A stretch of 63,370 bases of DNA from Carex sylvatica (taxonomy: Eukaryota > Streptophyta > Magnoliopsida > Poales > Cyperaceae), in the NCBI GenBank assembly GCA_964058845.1, contig CAXKVR010000219.1, forward strand, positions 1 through 63,370, given 5' to 3'. Made by a program: the position numbers and the translations under genes. The first letter of the stretch is position 1, and each line of letters starts with the position of its first letter. Shown here in pieces: positions 57,778 through 63,370 of this stretch. Below the pieces are notes generated by a model. The model searched no databases. It was not told the DNA's origin and saw only the letters and a program-made list of their open reading frames with translations.

Positions 57778-57801
57778 ACGGTTTTGTCTACAATGTTCAT
57801 G
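57778..57801 (-). pseudogene. Split DC1 gene, piece 1 (start of the coding region)
   Basis: The minus strand reads AGCATGAACATTGTAGACAA then AACCGT, matching codons 3-11 of the intact gene at 27229. The codon equivalent to its start is CTG instead of ATG. Two extra bases at the junction with piece 2 also shift the frame. So the gene carries lesions besides the transposon insertions. Confidence 0.8.
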
Positions 57802-58859
57802 CTCTCCAGTTTTGTCTCTTTATTTTTTTTCTGTGCCTTGTGTGCCATGCATGATCTTAGGGAATCTATTTATTAATAGGAGGCTAGTGCATCATTGAAA
57901 TTAAAGGACACATACATGATTAATAAATAAAATAGAAAATTCATGCTGATTGACTTTGATTTCCATTTTTGGTCAAAACTACAAATAAATATATATTCTT
58001 ACATGTTGGTATTTACATTATAGTTTTCAGTCGAATATATCCAATGATGCAATCAGTACAAATTGACTTCTATATTTGTAGTATTGTGTATCAAACGATT
58101 GCAAGCAGGGAAGTAAAACAAATATTGCAGATGCTAACAACAGATACTGTTTTTGTTAATTAGTTAAAAAATACCCTAGGGTTTACACTGGAGAATGTAA
58201 AATTGTACTTGTACATTAACATGATGAAAGAATGCTATCACTTTCGAACTTATAACACTGATAAGGCCGATTTAGTAACGATTAATTAGTTAGAAGATTC
58301 ATGGATCAAATATAATAGGAATTGCCATCATTGACCAAAATTTGTTACTTCGGATCATTAATGTAATATACCGCATCTTAAATTTGTAGGCCACAGTGCT
58401 TACATCTGAAATTAAGTGAAAATTCTTGGGGTAACGTAGAAGAAATTGAATATTGCAACGTACCTCTAAAAATAAATTTGTACAATTATGTTCAACATAT
58501 ATAAATTTTTCCTTGAGATAGGTCTTTGTGATATTTAAAAGAAAAATACATCATGGGGTACCTTAATGTGAACGTGCAAACGTGTACAAAATATTATTGA
58601 GATTGCTGCAAATTGTAGACCTTGACGCAATATTCAATTAAACATATATATCCATAAGCAGCTGGCTCTCTGGATATAAATTAGCCAACGGCTTTCTCTT
58701 TTTGTAAAGCTAACCATATGAGTTGTATATATGTAATTAGCTTATATTATTTTCTTGAATCGGAAATTTGATTAACTAATAAAAAGAGTTTAATTTACAG
58801 AAGTTAGATAGAATTAATGTACCTGAAATATAGAAATGCATATAATTACCTATGTAACT
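57802..58859. other. Upstream flank of the split DC1 gene; duplicated unit
   Basis: About 58450-58710 resembles 24235-24500 (roughly four of five bases by eye). No gene is supported. Confidence 0.55.
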
Positions 58860-59282
58860 TATGTGCGCTATTACTCTATCAAAGAAAATAATAAGAACAT
58901 CTCATGGATTGCAGTTTATAACTTACCTACACCTGTGCTATAGAACATCTCATGGATTGAACCCATTATACAGCCTCCGAAGAGAATTTGGAAGGTTGTC
59001 ATCACTCCGTACACTTTTGATAGAAACTGAAGTAACATATATGAGGGAATTATAATTGCTCAACCAATTAACATCCTTGGAAAAGCTTGAGTTTCGTATT
59101 GTTTGAGCATGGAATGGCTTCCTTCCCAATTACATTTGCTCACTTCCTTGAGGAAGCTATGCATTTATCATTGCCCTCTCATGTCTTCATTACCAGAAAC
59201 TAGATTACCACAAAACCTCGCAGAACTATACATCGACAAATGCCCATATCTAATAGAATAATGCCAACCCAATCAAGGAAAT
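58860..59282 (+). pseudogene. NBS-LRR resistance-gene tail, fragment 1
   Basis: Broken frames give leucine-rich pieces: SLRREFGRLSSLRTLLIETE, then LTSLEKLEFRIV, a stop, and in another frame HLLTSLRKLCIYHCP and LPQNLAELYIDKCPYLIE before a stop. The 'LTSL..L.I..CP..SLPE..LP.NL.ELYI..CP.L' pattern is the C-terminal LRR signature of plant CC-NBS-LRR proteins, intracellular immune receptors. The NB-ARC domain is absent and several stops and frameshifts exist. A short phrase AGAACATCTCATGGATTG occurs twice (58895 and 58942). Bases 59130-59282 recur at 61376-61528. Confidence 0.75.
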
Positions 59283-59810
59283 GATTGGATTTATTGCCAA
59301 CCTCGTTGAATTTAATGTCAACATTGAGCATATATGTAATCTAATTATGAATTGTTTACTGTCATATATGATTGTCAATTAAAGTGATAAAATAAGGTAA
59401 TAGACAATTAATATATTCATTATGATGTGGTTCATAAATGTGTAGAACAATTTAGGTAAAGATCAAATCATTGATGGACTGATTTAGAAATTTACAATTC
59501 AGAAAAGTACATTTTCAGATGTCGAAAATCTGCCTTTATGGAGGGTTGTGCTGTCTGCACAAATATCGATGCAGTCGCACAGATTTTAATGTGTCAGCAC
59601 AGTGTTTGATGCATGGTTCATTATACCTTTCTCAAATTGGCAGATAATCACAAAGGTTATTATATATAAGGATTGGTCTCCAAGGCACAAGGTAATCAAG
59701 AAAAGCGCAGAAACTAAACATATATTTTTCTCTTAAAAAAATACAGCTCTGTGTACCTTCTCTTTTTCTTCCACCATCAAATAATAGAGAAGAGAAATCC
59801 ATTAGGAAAT

Positions 59811-59975
59811 ATGGAGAGAATTTCTCAAGGGCCACACCTTGCTGTCTTGGAAGACTTATTTCTCGACCCGACGACAAAAGACGAGAATGACTTCTTGCCA
59901 TTGAAGACTTGTCTCGTGCTCACGGAGACGGTTTGCTCTGCTATGGCTTTGGCTATTCCATTACAAACGACATGA
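59811..59975 (+). CDS. Short unrecognised ORF (54 aa)
   Basis: An ATG in a purine-rich leader opens a frame with HLAVLEDLFLDPTTKDEND, followed by FLPLKTCLVL and a stop at 59973. The first 40 residues look coding and could be a decayed first exon, but I do not recognise a family. A frame change near 59910 (AHGDGLLCYGFGYSI in the next frame) suggests it is broken. Confidence 0.2.
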   Translation: MERISQGPHLAVLEDLFLDPTTKDENDFLPLKTCLVLTETVCSAMALAIPLQTT

Positions 59976-60092
59976 AATCAGGTATTATGTTCCGCACTTA
60001 TGATTTATGTTTTGGATCCCTTTGGCATAGGACGGTCCTTAGGTTAAGGTGGGGAACTGTTTCTCCTTCCCCGGAGTATAAGTGTTTGATCC

Positions 60093-61375
60093 CTAGATGA
60101 GATGTAATTGTTTGATCTCTAGATAAGTCGTAATTGTTTGACCTTTATGATTTTCCAACAAGTGGTTAAGGATAACCTTATCGATATAATTCCTTTGGGA
60201 TAATCCTAATATACATTGGGTTCTATTTCTCAGTATTTCTATCCCTATGACAAATGATGCATCACCAAGATCTTTCATCTCAAAATTGTTCATCAGAAAG
60301 TTCTTAGTTTGTTGCAACGTACTTATATTATTACTGGCAAGCAAAATGTCATCGACATATAAAATCAGAAACACAAATTTACTCCCACAGAAGTTGAGAT
60401 ATATACATTCATCCACAATGTTAGACTCGAAACCAAATGAGACAATCACATTATGAAATTTGTAATACCACTAACAAGACGCCTGCTTTAGCCCATAGAT
60501 GATTTTTTTAAGTTTGCACACCATAGACTTTGCATCTCCTGATACATAGTTTTCTGGTTACACCATATAAATTGTTTCTTCAATATCACCATTAAGAAAA
60601 GCAGTTTTAACATCCATCTGATGAAGTTCCAAATTGAAATGTGTCACTAATGCCAATATGATTCTTAAAGAGTCTTTCAGTGAAACCGGAGAGAAAATTA
60701 CTTTATAATCAATGCTTTCTTTTTTAGTACAACCTTTAGCGACAAGACGTGCCTTATATTTCTCTACATTCCCCTTTGAGTCCCGCTTGGTTTTAAATAT
60801 CCATTTGCAACCAAAGGTTCTCTTTCCTGCTGGTAATGAGATAATTTCCCAAACGTCATTGTCTGCCATAGATTTTATTTTCTCATTCATGGCAACGGTC
60901 CACTTGTGAGAGTTAGAGCTTTTCATGGCTTGTTTGCATTAATGGGGTCATTGTCTAACATGCCAACATCAAACTCATGCTCTTGAAGGTATCATACATA
61001 ATCCGAAGATATTGCAGGTCTTCTCTCTCTAGTGGATCTCCTAATTGGCTTTTCTAAATTTTCTTGAGAATTTCCACCATTGTTTGAAACAATCTGGCCT
61101 ACAACAGCATCTTCCAAACCTTCTGAGTGGCCTGCACCAATCTCTGTATTTTCATTTTGTGTTGTTTCATCTTGTTGAGTTTAAGTTTTAATAATGATTT
61201 CGTTCATAATGGTGCTTTGAGTAAAACTCAGATCTATATCTACAAAACTCGCAACACCTAATGGAATATTTGCATATTTCTTTTCAATATTTGTATATTC
61301 TTTTTCGAAATCAATTATTTTCTCACCCCCTACAAACTCAACATCCTCGAAAAATTTCGCATTTCTCGTCTCAAA
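60093..61375 (-). pseudogene. Ty1/copia polyprotein fragment (integrase-RT linker and reverse transcriptase)
   Basis: From 61375 downward on the minus strand come the copia linker (RRSTRERRPAISSDYV, then a stop, YLQEHEFDVG), MKSSNSHKWTVAMNEKIKSM, FGCKWIFKTKRDSKGNVEKY, ARLVAKGC and LELHQMDVKTAFLNG. A gap follows, and then the polymerase motif LYVDDILLAS with MKDLGDASFVIGIEI. This is the RVT_2 domain of plant copia elements. Stops and frameshifts (about 61180, 60960 and 60550) and missing gag, protease, RNase H and LTRs show a dead fragment. It is flanked by two near-identical NBS-LRR tails. Confidence 0.9.
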
Positions 61376-61528
61376 TACATTTGCTCACTTCCTTGAGGAT
61401 TCTATGCATTTATCATTGCCCTCTGATGTCTTCATTACTAGAAAACAGATTACCACAAAACCTCGCAGAACTATACATCGACAAATGCCCATATCTAATA
61501 GAATAATGCCAACCCAATCAAGGGAATG
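61376..61528 (+). pseudogene. NBS-LRR resistance-gene tail, fragment 2
   Basis: A 153-bp direct repeat of 59130-59282 with only a few changes, reading HLLTSLRILCIYHCP and LPQNLAELYIDKCPYLIE before a stop. It begins exactly where the copia-like sequence ends. Downstream, up to about 61600, the sequence keeps the character of the same gene's 3' end. Confidence 0.75.
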
Positions 61529-62108
61529 AGTGGCATAAGATATCTCATGTTCCATTCCTCTACTTCGATGGAGAGATGGTAACAATGTAAGTGCAGTAGA
61601 AGGGGGGTCAGATGCCCATAGACCAAGTTCGGTGCGATGGGCATCTAGATCGTCTGATTCTGGATCAAGGGATCAGAGATGTCAGATTTTAAATTGATGA
61701 AGTGCTTCTGTTAAATTTAAAAGTTTCCATCAGCAAAGGGAGCCCCATCTCTCGTTATTACCTCTACTCTCATCCTAAAGATCCGACTCTGCCTCTTCTC
61801 CTTCATTTCTCTTTCACCCACCAGTTAAGACGCCTTTGTTCCACCCCCGTCAAGCCTGTTCTCCATCTCATTCCTAATTCCATTGACTCTTCTTCTCAAA
61901 GAACCCTATGAGGTGGAGGTGACACCCATTTATCCATGCACCAGGTATCCTTCTCCCTCTCTTGTCCTTGTCCTTCTCCCTCCCCTCATTTGGAGTTTAA
62001 TTTTCTTCTTAATTTCTTCTTCTCTTTTGGATTTGGAAATAAGGAAATCAATATTTCTTTCACTTTGTTGGTAGTCACTAAAATTGCTAACTATAGAAGG
62101 AAAAAGTG

Positions 62109-62190
62109 GAATCGGAATCGGAATCAGGATCAGGATCAGTCTTTTAACCATGGAATCGGAATCAGAATCGGGTGAATTAGTCGGAATCGG
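62109..62190 (+). repeat. Imperfect GGAATC/GGATCA hexamer run
   Basis: GGAATCGGAATCGGAATCAGGA followed by further variants of the hexamer. Confidence 0.7.
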
Positions 62191-62434
62191 CTGAATCGGA
62201 TTGAAAAATCGAACTTTCTTGCAAGAAGCTTGTTTTACACTAAAAGAAAAGAAAAAAAATGATAAAAAAAAATAATTTGTCAATAATTTACTCCTTCCAT
62301 AGTTCTCTTATGTTTACTTTAGTCCAGTCAGAAAAAAATGACAAAAGAATGCTCAATCCGTGATTGAATGGAATGGATATAGTACAAATTAAACAGATAT
62401 ATATACATGTAGTTATATTTCTAAAAACAAAAGT

Positions 62435-62505
62435 TAGTATGGTGTGGTGGTTGGTAGTTTGATTTATAATCAAGAGATCCTAGGTTTTATTCATGCAGAG
62501 TGCAA
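62435..62505 (+). mobile_element. Possible decayed tRNA-derived SINE head
   Basis: TGGTGTGGTGGTTGG resembles a pol III A box. About 35 bases later AGATCCTAGGTTTTATTCAT looks like a degenerate B box. The similarity is weak. Confidence 0.3.
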
Positions 62506-63370
62506 ATTTTTCTCGTGATTGACATATTCGCGTTTCAGTCGAAATTTGACACGAATCGGACCGTTCCGACAGAAATTGGACGAGAAAAACACTAACCATG
62601 TAAATTGGCCTGAAATCGGATCGGTTCCGTCCGATTTCGCTCCAGAACAACCGATTTTCCTTCTATGTTGGTAACTTCATAAAAATGAATGTTGACATTT
62701 GATCTTAATTGACATTTGTCTTGCTTGAAATTATTTTGAATGAAACAGAGTTATATGAACCATGTTGTCTTTTCTATTCGATTTCTTTTTGTGTGTCATC
62801 AAATACTGGTATAATTGAACTCCAGTACAGATCCATATTTTTTTTATCCTTTAAGGATTTACAGTTGCAACTTGTTTTCCTTTTGAAAATTAACTTAATC
62901 ATTTTGATCAAGTTTGTTTATAACAAAGTTTGCTGATTTGTCCTATTTCAGTGCTTGTGACACATGACTAAAGTGAAGATAAAGCCAGAGGATGATCAAG
63001 TCAGAAGCAGAGTATTTGCAATAAATTGCCGGTTTATTTGGTTAATTTATGTCACGTTGTTTAACCTTATCAGGTATATTTCAGGGAGTAATGTGTTCAA
63101 CTATATTATTTGTTGTTTAAGTTTGGTTTACAACTTTTGTTTTAATTGTTCAGGGTTTTTATTGATTTAGATTTAGTTTCTCATGGATTTGGTCAAACTT
63201 GTACGCTTTACTGTGTACTGATAAATTGAAACTGGACTTCTATTTAATTTTGATTATTTAAGGTTTACAGCATTGATTCTAGGAATGAATTAATTTGAAT
63301 TCAATTTGTCAAAGCATCTAGTTTGCACAAATTCTATAAATATACATTGTAAGTAAAGTTGCTGCCATAT

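Larger units (their letters stand above)
61600..63370. other. AT-rich terminal region without a recognised gene
   Basis: A pyrimidine-rich block (61730-62040) resembles a leader exon ending at a GT (CACCAG|GTATCC near 61945), but no coding exon follows. A GGAATC/GAATCG run lies at 62109-62190, and GATCGG/ATCGGA phrases recur to 62660. From 62700 on only short meaningless frames are seen. Confidence 0.5.

Overview
This is AT-rich nuclear DNA of a flowering plant, probably a eudicot. The evidence is intron-containing genes with GT..AG borders, plant-only families (RALF peptide, DC1 Cys/His-rich protein, callose synthase, NBS-LRR remnants) and dense plant transposons (CACTA, LINE, Ty1/copia, Ty3/gypsy, hAT, MULE-type MITE, SINE). 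No rRNA, organelle or bacterial genes were seen. All gene models were read by eye from ORFs, splice borders and remembered family motifs; no database search was run.

Layout. 0-2 kb: reverse-strand remnants of a callose synthase N-terminus and an epoxide hydrolase. 2.85-5.2 kb: a non-autonomous CACTA element (E). 5.2-7 kb: a broken LINE. 7-10 kb: gene-poor DNA. 10.0 kb: a small secreted RALF-like peptide gene. 10.4-24 kb: a retrotransposon wreck (copia-type LTR, Ty3/gypsy gag, primer-binding site) split by an 11.06-kb CACTA element (A, 11206-22264). A carries a decayed tnp2 transposase, an 11-exon TnpA/Ulp1-protease fusion gene with one nonsense codon, and a short exon resembling SINA-type RING ligases. 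24-33 kb: duplicated non-coding units, a SINE, a MULE-type MITE, an intact DC1 gene (27229-27975) and a hAT element with perfect 8-bp target duplications. 33-58 kb: a second DC1 gene on the minus strand, blown apart into three pieces by CACTA elements. Element D (52295-57777) sits near its start and element B (33617-51924) in its middle. Inside B lies a third, 16.6-kb CACTA element C (35239-51867). 58-63 kb: duplicated NBS-LRR tails around a dead copia fragment, then AT-rich DNA without clear genes.

How the parts work together. The most notable object is element C. It keeps three complete multi-exon reading frames: a 1,145-codon tnp2-type transposase (47300-50931, +) and two diverged TnpA-like proteins transcribed away from each other (36149-39904, -; 43707-46280, +). 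It has matching terminal inverted repeats and a perfect 3-bp target duplication (TTC). It therefore looks like a recent, possibly autonomous element, although its right terminus reads CATTA when inverted instead of CACTA. Elements A, B and D share terminal and subterminal repeats built on GGATCGGTT and form one family. B and D have no coding capacity and look like deletion derivatives. The nesting order (DC1 gene, then B, then C) can be read directly from target duplications and from empty sites present elsewhere in the window.
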